Of a stretch of DNA of 25,535 nt, positions 8,722 to 17,236 are shown one piece after another; within the stretch, counting starts at the first letter, position 1; each line of letters opens with the position of its first letter. Position numbers and translations under genes: made by a program. This DNA comes from Zygnema cylindricum (taxonomy: Eukaryota; Streptophyta; Zygnematophyceae; Zygnematales; Zygnemataceae), in contig JBBHKE010001935.1 in NCBI GenBank assembly GCA_037447655.1, positions 441,286-466,820 of the forward strand, in the 5' to 3' direction. The notes beneath the pieces are model-generated. The model ran no database searches. It saw only the letters and a list, made by a program, of their open reading frames with translations, and was not told where the DNA came from.

Positions 8722-9718
8722 TGTAGAAATAAAGGTTATTTTAGTATTTTCTAGGTTTTGCAAAATGCAGAAAAGAAGCCGAGGCAGTCTGCCTCTAACT
8801 TCTCTCTTCAGCTCCCACACTTGTCGTAGTCACTGAAGGTTGAAGAGGGAGCTAGAGCCATGGCTGCCTATGCTGATTAGAGATAGAGTTACGGGTTGTA
8901 GATTTTGGTAGATTTACCAAAATGTATATGGACGGACCTAGGGTTTGAACCTGGTACCTACCGCCCGTCAACTTAGCCTGTAGCCTTAGCCATTTAGTCT
9001 GCCATCATGCTTGAAGATATATAGTTTGATAGGTATTTAAATGTTAACACGTAGTCGATTTCATTTAACGGATCTTTAAACATAGACACAGTTTGTAAAG
9101 TACGGCGTACGAAACATCCGAAACAAATACTGCGGAAGTATTTATGACGGTCACGATTGTAATCCGGCTTAATCGGACGGCCACGAAGCATGCCGAGATC
9201 GTGGAATAGGTTAAGGGCGGTTTGCGGTTGACGTCACGTCAATTGCCACGTGGCAAAATCACATTGGATTGCGACATCTCCTGGGATTCCAAGAACGAAT
9301 CCAAAATTGGCATGTGTCGACTTGTTGGCCATGTCGTACAATATCCGTACATAAAGTACATCGACACTTGTACCTTATGTACGATACACTATTATGATTG
9401 GTGCCGTACTTCAGTAGATAGAGTTTAGAGAGAGATAGGACTTAGAAAAATTTGATAGATTGGACCCTCTCTCCCAGAGAGCTTCTGTACAAAAGGTCAA
9501 CTTTGACCCTTCATAACTTACTGCTCAGGGGAGCAAATTCAGAGATTCTTTTTGCTATAGACTTAGGGGAGTCTTACCTTTACAAGGGTGAAGGTGGTCA
9601 GACTTTTTGTTTGCCAGGGTGGCAGTTATTCTTGCTGAAACACAAAGGGGTCAGGGTTATCCTAGAGGCTTTGTGTGAGCTGCCTACTCTGAGGTCCTAT
9701 GGAGGTCTCAGAGTTACA
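8722..9718 (+). repeat. 5' LTR of A1 (997 bp)
   Basis: It starts TGTAGAAAT and ends GAGTTACA directly before the primer site, and its partner is 15343-16340. Landmarks are an antisense tRNA-like A/B-box segment at 8941-8992, the U3 word TTAATCGGACGGCC near 9169, a CTCTC..GAGAG palindrome followed by TACAAAA at 9488-9494 where relatives have TATAAAA, and an ATG 20 nt before the end that opens gag. Confidence 0.93.
8941..8992 (-). promoter_or_regulatory. tRNA-like A/B box segment in the LTR (antisense)
   Basis: On the minus strand TGGCTAAGGCTA (8992-8981) resembles a Pol III A box. GGTTCAAACCC (8951-8941) fits the B-box consensus, and the spacing from box to box is tRNA-like. The B box sits in a T-arm-like stem with four of five pairs. 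The same segment is at 15563-15614 in the 3' LTR, and related segments occur in both family-B LTRs. It may be an old tRNA or SINE piece. Activity is unproven. Confidence 0.3.
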
Positions 9719-11104
9719 GGTTATGGGCCCACCATCTAGGGTGCCCATATTCAATGGAGCTGGCTTCATATACTGGGAAAGTATGATGATAGGAGCTCTA
9801 TGTGAGAAACGGTTTTGGGGAATAGTGAGTGGACGGGTGAGGCTTCCATCCAGTCTTGGGATACCTCCAGGGCTTACAGGAGGAAAATTCACTAGAGATG
9901 CAGATTCATCTTCAACGGAGGAGACAAAGGAAGGAGAGGTGGTGGACAAAGGCAAGGAGAAGGAGACGGTCACACCAATAGGAGCCGGTTCGGCATTCAT
10001 GTCACCTATTCCGAGGAACGAGGAGAATGATATCAATACATGGGACTACAACAATATGGCGGCTAAGCACTTCATCCTCCGCCATCTTACTCAAGGGCTT
10101 GCATCACCCCATTTGCCAGTAGAGAGGGCATCCGATCTTTGGATGGCTCTCATAGAGATGTATCGAAGTGGTACGATTCAGCAACAACAGTTGGCTGATC
10201 AGAAAATTAAGGAGTATGTATACAAAGGAGGGAAGATGTTGGATTTTTGCAATGAGCTTGCTACACTTTTCATAGAACTAGAAAGTGCTGGAAAAGTATT
10301 TAGTGGAAAAGAAAAGGTTAACTGTTTACTGATGAAGTTACCCGAGGAGTTCGAGAACATAGTCAACCGTGTGCAGGACTTGGCGAACTCAAGGTGGATT
10401 TGGAATTCAGTGGTAGGGATGATTCTCGTTCGCGAGAATACAATTGAGATCCGAAGAGGAGGAAAGAGTGGGCAAGCTTTGGCAGCCGGGACCGATTGGA
10501 GAAACAATGATTCCAGAAAACAAGTTGGAAATTATTGAGGGGAGGGGCAGAAAAATCAGACCGAGGAGTTCGGACCAAGGACTCTTAAGGGACTGTGCCA
10601 TTTTTGTAAGAAACCCGGGCACTATATGGCTGAATGCACTACGTGAACCGAGCTGCGGTTAAAGGAGGGGCAGATTGGTGGACCCCCGAGAGGAAAGAAA
10701 AAGGCCCTTGTGACGCAGGTACATGAGGCGGAATCCGAGGACGAGGACGATGAACTCCTATTGGATGAGGAGTTGGAAACGAAAAACGAGGTCGAAATTC
10801 CACGAAAACTGAAATGTGCTTTCGGTGGATTGAAAGGTGAAGCCGGCTGGATTGTAGATTTAGGAGCATCCATGCACATGTGTAAAGATAAACACCTGTT
10901 CACTAAGATACGAAAGATTCCCACCGTAGAGATAGAGTACGGGGATGGGAGGATAGTCACTACTACTATTGTAGGATCGGTAGATCTAAAAGTGTTAGTA
11001 GAAGGAAAGACATCTATAGTTACATTCTCCGATGTGTTGTTTATTCCGGAGCTGAACAAAAACCTCATCTCTACGTCTGTTTTAGATGATAAGGGTTTTG
11101 ATAC
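9699..11104 (+). pseudogene. gag-pol: A1 gag and protease region
   Basis: One frame runs from ATG 9699, inside the 5' LTR, through the primer site (MEVSELQVMGPPSRVPIF) into a copia-type gag. The middle part has the usual UBN2/gag pattern (ASDLWMALIEMY, then LADQKIKEYVYKGGKM, then LLMKLPEEF). A TGA at 10536 (codon 280) precedes a CCHC zinc knuckle at 10596-10637 (CHFCKKPGHYMAEC). A second stop at 10644 is private to this copy. The protease follows, with GWIVDLGASMHM: the catalytic Asp at 10857 is kept, but Ser of the usual DSGA is Leu. The frame is broken after VLDDKGFDT by solo LTR C1. The first TGA is shared with copy A2 at the same codon. Confidence 0.9.
9719..9732 (+). other. primer-binding site of A1, initiator tRNA-Met anticodon arm
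   Basis: GGTTATGGGCCCAC follows the LTR end without a gap. It is the complement of the anticodon stem-loop of eukaryotic initiator tRNA-Met (GUGGGCCCAUAACC), not of the tRNA 3' end. Drosophila copia has the same core (GGTTATGGGCCCA) and is known to prime from a half-molecule of this tRNA. The ATG inside it (9723-9725) is in frame with gag. Confidence 0.85.
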
Positions 11105-11115
11105 TCTTGTTTTGA

Positions 11116-11172
11116 AAACGTAGTTTCGTGCGTACGCCACGTTTTGTGCGCACGCGACGTTTCGTGCGTATG
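11116..11172 (+). repeat. short tandem repeats at the start of LTR C1
   Basis: Three consecutive units of about 18 bp carry the core TTTCGTGCGTAC, TTTTGTGCGCAC and TTTCGTGCGTAT. The D-element LTRs have two such cores at the same place (18352-18381 and 21933-21962). Repeated words at the start of U3 are often enhancer or factor-binding sites. That role is inferred. Confidence 0.5.
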
Positions 11173-11860
11173 TTATTACCGAAAGTAATGTGGTTATACA
11201 AATGGAGGTTCGAATGGATTTGTGGATTGGGGGAGTAAATGTATGAGTAAAATTGAAGGGACGTGATGGAGTAAATGAGTGGCGCGGAATGCGTTAAGAA
11301 ATGGACGGCGGATTGCGACGCGATCCGACGTAAAATATTTGAAGAGACTAAAATGGTACGTCGCACGTAAGAAACATAATGCGACAAGTGGCATTTATGG
11401 AAAAGGACGCGACGGTACAAAAAATCTTATTTTACAAGAGTACTTAAAATTGGTAGGCGTAATTTATGGCGAAGTACGTAATTGCAGTACGGACAAATTT
11501 GGATGGTTTGACGTCGTTTCGTCAAGTGGAATTTGGGATCACGTGGCGCGACATCGAGGGTGCCGAACAAGAGCGACGGACGGCGCACAAAGGCCGCCGG
11601 TATTTTTCAAGTAGTGGTGACGCGAAATCGCGTCAATCATACAATATCTATTTTTGGACGGCTCGGATTGTTTTACGAGATTCGTAGAGTCTTGTTGACT
11701 TACACGCAATGACTCAGCATACGATTTTGTTGTCGGTGTAAATATTTGGAAAACATTGTTTTTTCTTTTTGTGAATTAGTTATTAGTGTACTTTTACTCA
11801 TTTTGACATACCTTGAAGTATTCGGGTATACTAACATTAATTGAGGTAGCTGGTAGATGG

Positions 11861-11885
11861 CGTACGGCTGGTATGCCTCCGTACG
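11861..11885 (+). promoter_or_regulatory. conserved hairpin in the transcribed part of C/E-type LTRs
   Basis: CGTACGG and CCGTACG pair over 7 bp around an 11-nt loop (CTGGTATGCCT). The same motif is at 16865-16887 in LTR E, 18825-18845 in C2 and 22406-22426 in C3, each roughly 100 bp after a GGTGTAAATATTT box, while the flanking sequence has diverged. It is probably a structured element of the RNA leader or of U5. Confidence 0.5.
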
Positions 11886-12372
11886 TTCAGTAGTGAGCTC
11901 TAGTTTACATTTGTAGGACTTAGTCATTTTAAGACATAGGGAACTTTCTGAACCAAAAACTTTTTATGGTCATTTTTGGTAATTTTGTCTGAGTATTGCA
12001 CTCAGATCTGTTGGCAAAATTATGTGAAATTTTGCATGTATGTTCTTCCTTCTATTGTATACCTTGCTACAGATTTGCAGACCTATTGTGTGTCTGGTCT
12101 GTGTGTAAATTTATTGTGAAGTTGTCAGTTTTATCAGAGTTCTGGCAGACTGTTTTTCTGCAACTTTGACTAGATGATGTGATCACTCTTTTTATTATTT
12201 TAGTCTAAAACTTTGTGAGGTCACTTAATAGCCTAAAAAATATCTCTCTTTAGAGTTTCAGCTTGGTTTATTATTTCTGTAGAAATCTGTGTTGATTCAA
12301 AGTAGGCTGTTTTTGGGTAGTCTGTGGTGCTTCCGAGGGTAAATCCATGGCTGAAAATGGCTATGGACAACA

Positions 12373-13950
12373 GATACTAGCACTAGGAAAGGAGTCTTTA
12401 CTGCTAGCTTTGAGGAGGAAGTTTATTTCACTGCTGAAAAAGGAAGCCAAGGGATGTTTAGGCTGATTTTAAGCAATGAAAAGAAGAAACTTTATTATGC
12501 TGGTGTTCATGATATAATGTTGTGGCATAAGAGGCTTGGGCATGTGAATCTAGATAAGTTAAGAGAGATGAAAAAGATGGGAGTAGTGGAAGGGATTCAG
12601 TTCGGTGAAAGTGAGAATCTAAGTGATTGTAGTGGATGTGCTCAAGGTAAAGCACACAGGTTGCCCTTCCCAAAAACTGCCACCTATAAGGGAGAAAAGA
12701 TTCTAGATTTAGTACACATAGATATTTGGGGGCCGGCCAGAGTGCCATCACCCGGGGGGAAGAGATTTATGATGACTATCACCGATGATTGGTCTCGGTA
12801 TTCCAGAGTGTATTTTTTGAAAAATAAGTCAGAGGCTCAGGAATGTTTTAAACAATATAAAGCATGAAGTGAAAAACTCCATGAAACCTCAATCAAGAGA
12901 ATAAGGAGTGACAATGGTGGAGAGTATACCTCTAACCAGTTTGAGGAGTTTTTGAGAGAAGATGGAGTGCAACACCAAAAGACAGTTCCTGAAAATCCTG
13001 AGCAGAATGGTGTAGCTGAAAGATTAAATAGAACACTGAGTGATAGTGCTAGGAGTATGCTGTCCGATAAGAAGATAGGAAAGAAGTTTTGGGCCGAAGC
13101 AATGAACTGTGCAAATTATCTCAAAAATAGAGTTCTTACTTCAGCAGTAAAAGGCCAAACACCTTATGAGAGATGGACAGGCCGAAAACCAGATGTTTCA
13201 CACTTAAAGGTTTTCGGTAGTCAAGTGTTCACTTTAGACACAGATCGGTCAAACTGGAAGTTAGACCCAAAAGGAAAACCAGGATATCTACTAGGATATG
13301 ATGAAGATGTAAAAGGATATAGAGTCTATGATCTCAAAAGAGAGGATATTATTTTAGTGAAGCATCTAGTGGTTATGGATGAAGGAAAATCTATTGATCC
13401 CTTTAAGCAAAGAAGGACAGTCAAGATCAGATTTGAGTCAGAAAATTATGATGACTTTGAGCTTCCTAACTATCCAGGATTTCAAGAAGATGATGATCTT
13501 GCAGGTACGGATCAGATCGAGAAGGACCCAAATGTGGAACCTCTTGTATTAACTCCAACCGAAGCGCAAGACGTGGTGGAAATCGACCCGGAATCAAGGG
13601 ATAGGGGAGAAGTAGAAACTGTTCGGAAAAATACAAGAGAACCATCTATTCCGGCAACCGAGTTTGAGGGGGGAAGAAGAAGCACCAAAAGACTGCAAGA
13701 GAGACAAGTTAACAATAAGGTAACCAAACTGTCTCACCCCAATGAACCTCAAACTTATAATGAGGCAATGACTTGTCCTGAAAGAAACCGGTGGAAAACA
13801 GCCATAAATGAGGAGATGGCCTCAATTATGGCGGCCGATACATGGGAATTGGTGGACTGTCCTCCTGACAGGAAGCCAATTGGGTGTAAGTGGGTATTTA
13901 AGCTGAAACTCAACCCCGATAACACCATTGAGCGCTACAAGGCTAGGTAG
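12373..13950 (+). pseudogene. gag-pol: A1 integrase region and start of RT
   Basis: The frame resumes at the right target duplication. It contains the GAG-pre-integrase zinc site (LWHKRLGH at about 12523-12543, CSGC at 12628-12639) and the integrase core with Asp at 12721 (HIDIWGP), Asp at 12910 (RSDNGGEY) and Glu at 13018 (QNGVAER). The last two are separated by 35 residues, the D,D(35)E pattern. A TGA at 12865 interrupts the core. Past the integrase an acidic linker leads to the conserved RT entry (TWELVDCPP, then IGCKWVFKLK). The frame ends at a TAG at 13948. This TAG is caused by a 1-base loss just before VAKGFTQ, not by a substitution. Confidence 0.92.
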
Positions 13951-15329
13951 TGGCGAAGGGATTTACCCAGAAAGAGGGAATTGACTACGAGGAGACTTTT
14001 GCTCCGGTCGTTAGGTTTCCTTCGGTTCGGATACTTCTCAGTATGGCGGCTGCAGAAGACATAGAAGTGCATCAGATGGACATCAAGACGGCCTTCCTAC
14101 ATGGAGAGTTGGAAGAGGAAATTTTTATGCGACAGCACGAAGGAATTGTGGAGCAAGGGGAGGAAAGCAAGGTATGCCGATTGATCAAATCTTTGTATGG
14201 GCTGAAACAAGCGCCCAGGTAATGGAACAAGAAGCTCGATGAGTTTCTTACAGGTTTGGGATATATTCCGATCATTTCAGATCACTCTATATATTTGTTT
14301 GAAGATGAGGAAGGAATTATTTTTATTGCAATTTATTGCGATGATTTGCTTGTTTGAAGTAAATCTATGGATAAAATAAATAAGTTGAAAAATGATTTAG
14401 AAGGAAGATTTGAGATGAAGGATATGGGAGAAGCAAGGTATATTTTGGGAATTCAGGTAGAAAGGGACAGAGAGAGAAAGATAATCAGATTAACTCAAAA
14501 AAAGGCCATTGGAAACATGTTAGAAAAATTCCAAATGGACAAGGCTAATAGTTGTACCACTCCTATGGATTTAAAGAAGGGAAGTGAGGGGAGTGAGGAA
14601 AAGGGAGTTATAATCTTAGATGATGAGGTAGGCCCGGAAGAGAAAAGATTTATGCAGACCATCCCTTATAGACAAGTAGTGGGCAGCCTAATATATTTCA
14701 TGAATTCTACCTGTCTGGACATAGCCGCAGCTGTAGGAGTACTAAGTAGGAGTCTGAATGCTCCCACTAAGAAAGATTGGGAGGTAGCTAAGAGAGTCCT
14801 TAGATATCTCATAGGAACTAGGGATCTATGGTTGCATTTGGGTGGGAAAAATACTGACATCACCACTTGGAGTGATGCCAGCTATGGGGATGCTGCTATG
14901 AAGAGATGCACATCTGGATATGTATTGTATGTGGGTGATGGGGCTTGCTGCTGGAGCAGCAAACAGCAAAAGGTCATTGCCCAGTCCACCATGGAGGCTG
15001 AGTACATGGCTTCTTGCTCTGCTGTAAAAGAATTAATGTGGGTCAAGTCTTTGCTTGGTGAGCTTGGTCAACTTAAGAGTGGTGTCCAAAAAGTGTTTTG
15101 TGATAATCAGGCTTCCATTGCCATTTTTGCCAATCCTAAACATCACTTTAAAGCCAAACAGATGGACATTAAGCTTAGCTTTGTTAGGAAGAAAGTAGAA
15201 AACAAGATAATCAGTTTGGAGTATAAACCAGATAGTGAAATGGTAGCTGATATGATGACCAAACCTGTTCCTTCCCCTAAACTAATTTTCTGCCGGGAGA
15301 AGTGTGGTCTTAAAATAAAGAGTGACTAG
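13950..15329 (+). pseudogene. gag-pol: A1 RT and RNase H region
   Basis: In the shifted frame VAKGFTQKEGIDYEETFAPV opens the RT proper. Motif A is QMDIKTAFLHG with Asp at 14079. SLYGLKQAPR is followed by a TAA at 14220. The catalytic box at 14334-14345 is YCDD instead of the usual YVDD, and a TGA follows at 14354. RNase H is intact, with Asp in WSDASYG at 14874, Glu in TMEAEYMA and Asp in FCDNQAS at 15102. The C-terminus is the usual copia ending (MMTKPVPSPKL) and stops at 15327-15329, two bases before the purine tract. Both stops can be explained by single transitions. Confidence 0.92.
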
Positions 15330-15330
15330 A

Positions 15331-15342
15331 AAATAAGGGGAG
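15331..15342 (+). other. polypurine tract of A1
   Basis: AAATAAGGGGAG lies between the pol stop and the TG of the 3' LTR. This is the expected position for plus-strand priming. Confidence 0.75.
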
Positions 15343-16340
15343 TGTAGAAATAAAAGGTTATTTTAGTATTTTCTAGGTTTCGCAAAATGCAGAAAAGAAG
15401 CCGAGGCAGTCTGCCTCTAACTTCTCTCTTCAGCTCCCACACTTGTCGTAGTCACTAAAGGTTGAAGAGGGAGCTAGAGCCATGGCTGCCTATGCTGATT
15501 AGAGATAGAGTTACGGGTTGTAGATTTTGGTAGATTTACCAAAATGTATATTGACGGACCTAGGGTTTGAACCTGGTACCTACCGCCCGTCAACTTAGCC
15601 TGTAGCCTTAGCCATTTAGTCTGCCATCATGCTTGAAGATATATAGTTTGATAGGTATTTAAATGTTAACACGTAGTCTATTTCATTTAACGGATCTTTA
15701 AACATAGACACAGTTTGTAAAGTACGGCGTACGAAACATCCGAAACAAATACTGCGGAAGTATTTATGACGGTCACGATTGTAATCCGGCTTAATCGGAC
15801 GGCCACGAAGCATGCCGAGATCGTGGAATAGGTTAAGGGCGGTTTGCGGTTGACGTGACGTCAATTGCCACGTGGCAAAATCACATTGGATTGCGACATC
15901 TCCTAGGATTCCAAGAACGAATCCAAAATTGGCATGTGTCGACTTGTTGGCCATGTCGTACAATATCCGTACATAAAGTACATCGGCACTTGTACCTTAT
16001 GTACGATACACTATTATGATTGGTGCCGTACTTTAGTAGATAGAGTTTAGAGAGAGATAGGACTTAGAAAAATTTGATAGATTGGACCCTCTCTCCCAGA
16101 GAGCTTCTGTACAAAAGGTCAACTTTGACCCTTCATAACTTACTGCTCAGGGGAGCAAATTCAGAGATTCTTTTTGCTATAGACTCAAGGGAGTCTTGCC
16201 TTTACAAGGGTGAAGGTGGTCAGACTTTTTGTCTGCCAGGGTGGCAGTTATTCTTGCTGAAACACAAAGGGGTCAGGGTTATCCTAGAGGCTTCGTGTGA
16301 GCTGCCTACTTTGAGGTCCTATGGAGGTCTCAGAGTTACA
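15343..16340 (+). repeat. 3' LTR of A1 (998 bp)
   Basis: Partner of 8722-9718, from TGTAGAAAT to GAGTTACA. It has the same TACAAAA (16110-16116) in place of a TATA box as the 5' LTR, so that change was already present in the RNA that gave rise to this copy. Confidence 0.93.
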
Positions 16341-16388
16341 AGTGATACGTTGGAAAAGCATGGAAAGAATTACGACGAGATGTGTATG
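16341..16388. other. 48-bp spacer between A1 and element E
   Basis: It begins AGTGA, a possible target-duplication partner of GGTGA at 8717-8721. It does not resemble the RT relic that flanks A1 on the left. Confidence 0.4.
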
Positions 16389-17236
16389 TGTTGTTTTTAG
16401 AAAGCTTTAGTCCTCTCTATGCCTTAGCTGTGAGGGAGAGAGAGCTGTTCAGGACTTAAGTTATTTTTGGTTGAGTTCGGTTCAGTACTTACCAAAATTA
16501 GTGTGACAGTGAAGTTGGGAGTTCATGGTTCATTCACACTTGGGACACACGTCGTCACTTGAGAGAAATGCGTGATTATGTCCTCTGTGGACGTACGGAA
16601 ATTTGGCGGGACCACGGTACTTCGTGAAGTCACATCTATGATGCCAAATCCTCTAATCGGACGGCTGACAGCCGCCGCCAACAAATACTGACGAGACATG
16701 ACTAGATCACTATCACTTTATGTTATTGAAACTTCGGTGTAAATATTTGATAGAACATAATTTTGTTTGTAGTGAATTAGTTGTTTAGTGTTGAGAATGT
16801 GGTTTATGACATACCTTCAATATACAGATATACTCACATTATTTGTTGTGTTAGAATGTTAGATGTACGGCTGGAATGCCTCCGTACAGCTTAGTGTAGT
16901 TTCAGTGTATAGAAGTAGGACTAAGTAAATTTTGATTCATTAGGAACAAATGATATGAAAAACTGTACACTCAGTTTTATGAAAATTCACCTTTGAATAT
17001 CTCACATATCTGTGAGCAGAATTAAGTGAAATTTTATGTGTGTATTCTTTTGTATGATATCTACTTTGTGGTAGATTTGTAGAACTATTGTGTTTCTGTG
17101 TTGAAAGTTATTGTCTGTCAAAACTGTTGTTTTGCCATTGGTATTTGTGGAAGCTTCCTCTCTTGTTTTGTTCTACAATGACTACTACAGCTGCTTCTTC
17201 TTCATCTTCAGTACCACCAGTTGTCTCAAAACAACA
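16389..17236 (+). repeat. 5' LTR of copia element E (848 bp)
   Basis: It starts TGTTGTTTTTAG and ends CAAAACAACA. TGTTGTTT and AAACAACA are perfect 8-bp inverted ends. Inside are the U3 word TAATCGGACGGC near 16655, GGTGTAAATATTTG at about 16737, the conserved hairpin at 16865-16887 and an ATG at 17178, 59 nt from the end, that opens gag. No 3' partner is in the window. It is related to the C-type LTRs but clearly a different family. Confidence 0.7.

Larger units (their letters stand above)
7866..8997. repeat. 566-bp tandem duplication across an LTR junction
   Basis: Units 7866-8431 and 8432-8997 both begin ACCATGCTGGATGG and end GCCATTTAG. I find one difference between them (A in GAACCTAGTACC of unit 1, G in unit 2), so the event is recent. 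Each unit holds about 290 bp of reverse RT relic plus the first 276 bp of the family-A 5' LTR. The duplication therefore happened after element A1 had inserted. An assembly error is an alternative explanation. Confidence 0.9.
11105..12372 (+). mobile_element. solo LTR C1 inserted in A1 (1268 bp)
   Basis: GATAC at 11100-11104 and 12373-12377 flanks it, and the uninterrupted site is visible in A2 (TTTTGATACTAGCACTAGG near 25193). It starts TCTTGTTTTGAAAA and ends GGACAACA, so its inverted ends are TCTTG/CAACA against TGTTG/CAACA in C2. It is related to the D-element LTRs (18332-19313, 21913-22894) but about 290 bp longer, mainly in U3. It carries three tandem copies of a TTCGTGCGTAC-type word at its start, a GGTGTAAATATTTG box at about 11737, a conserved hairpin at 11861-11885, and an ATG 26 nt from its end. 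No internal region remains. Confidence 0.9.
8722..16340 (+). mobile_element. Ty1/copia element A1, full-length but inactive, with nested solo LTR
   Basis: The order is 5' LTR, primer site, gag, protease, integrase, RT, RNase H, purine tract, 3' LTR. This gag-PR-IN-RT-RH order defines Ty1/copia. Total length is 7.6 kb including the 1268-bp C1 insertion, about 6.35 kb without it. I count about 14 substitutions and one 1-base indel between the LTRs, about 1.5 percent, so insertion is fairly recent. Coding lesions are TGA at 10536, TGA at 10644, TGA at 12865, a 1-base frameshift near 13947, TAA at 14220 and TGA at 14354. The flanks GGTGA (8717-8721) and AGTGA (16341-16345) could be a target duplication with one change. 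The RT relic on the left does not visibly resume on the right. Confidence 0.92.

Noticed and set aside
8941-8992. A complete tRNA gene in the LTR
   Set aside because: A and B boxes are present, but I could not pair a proper acceptor stem or a clear anticodon arm, so it is reported only as tRNA-like.
8994-9191. Minus-strand frame in the LTR shared with 15616-15963
   Set aside because: It follows the LTR repeat. There is no conserved protein motif, and its length changes between the two LTRs by single substitutions.
9662-11140. Several minus-strand open frames across A1 gag (and their counterparts in A2)
   Set aside because: They are antisense shadows of gag. The sense frame has the zinc knuckle and protease motifs and is conserved between A1 and A2.
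11279-11687. Forward frames of 73-111 codons inside solo LTR C1
   Set aside because: They lie in LTR sequence that is partly absent from C2 and C3, and no coding signature is visible.
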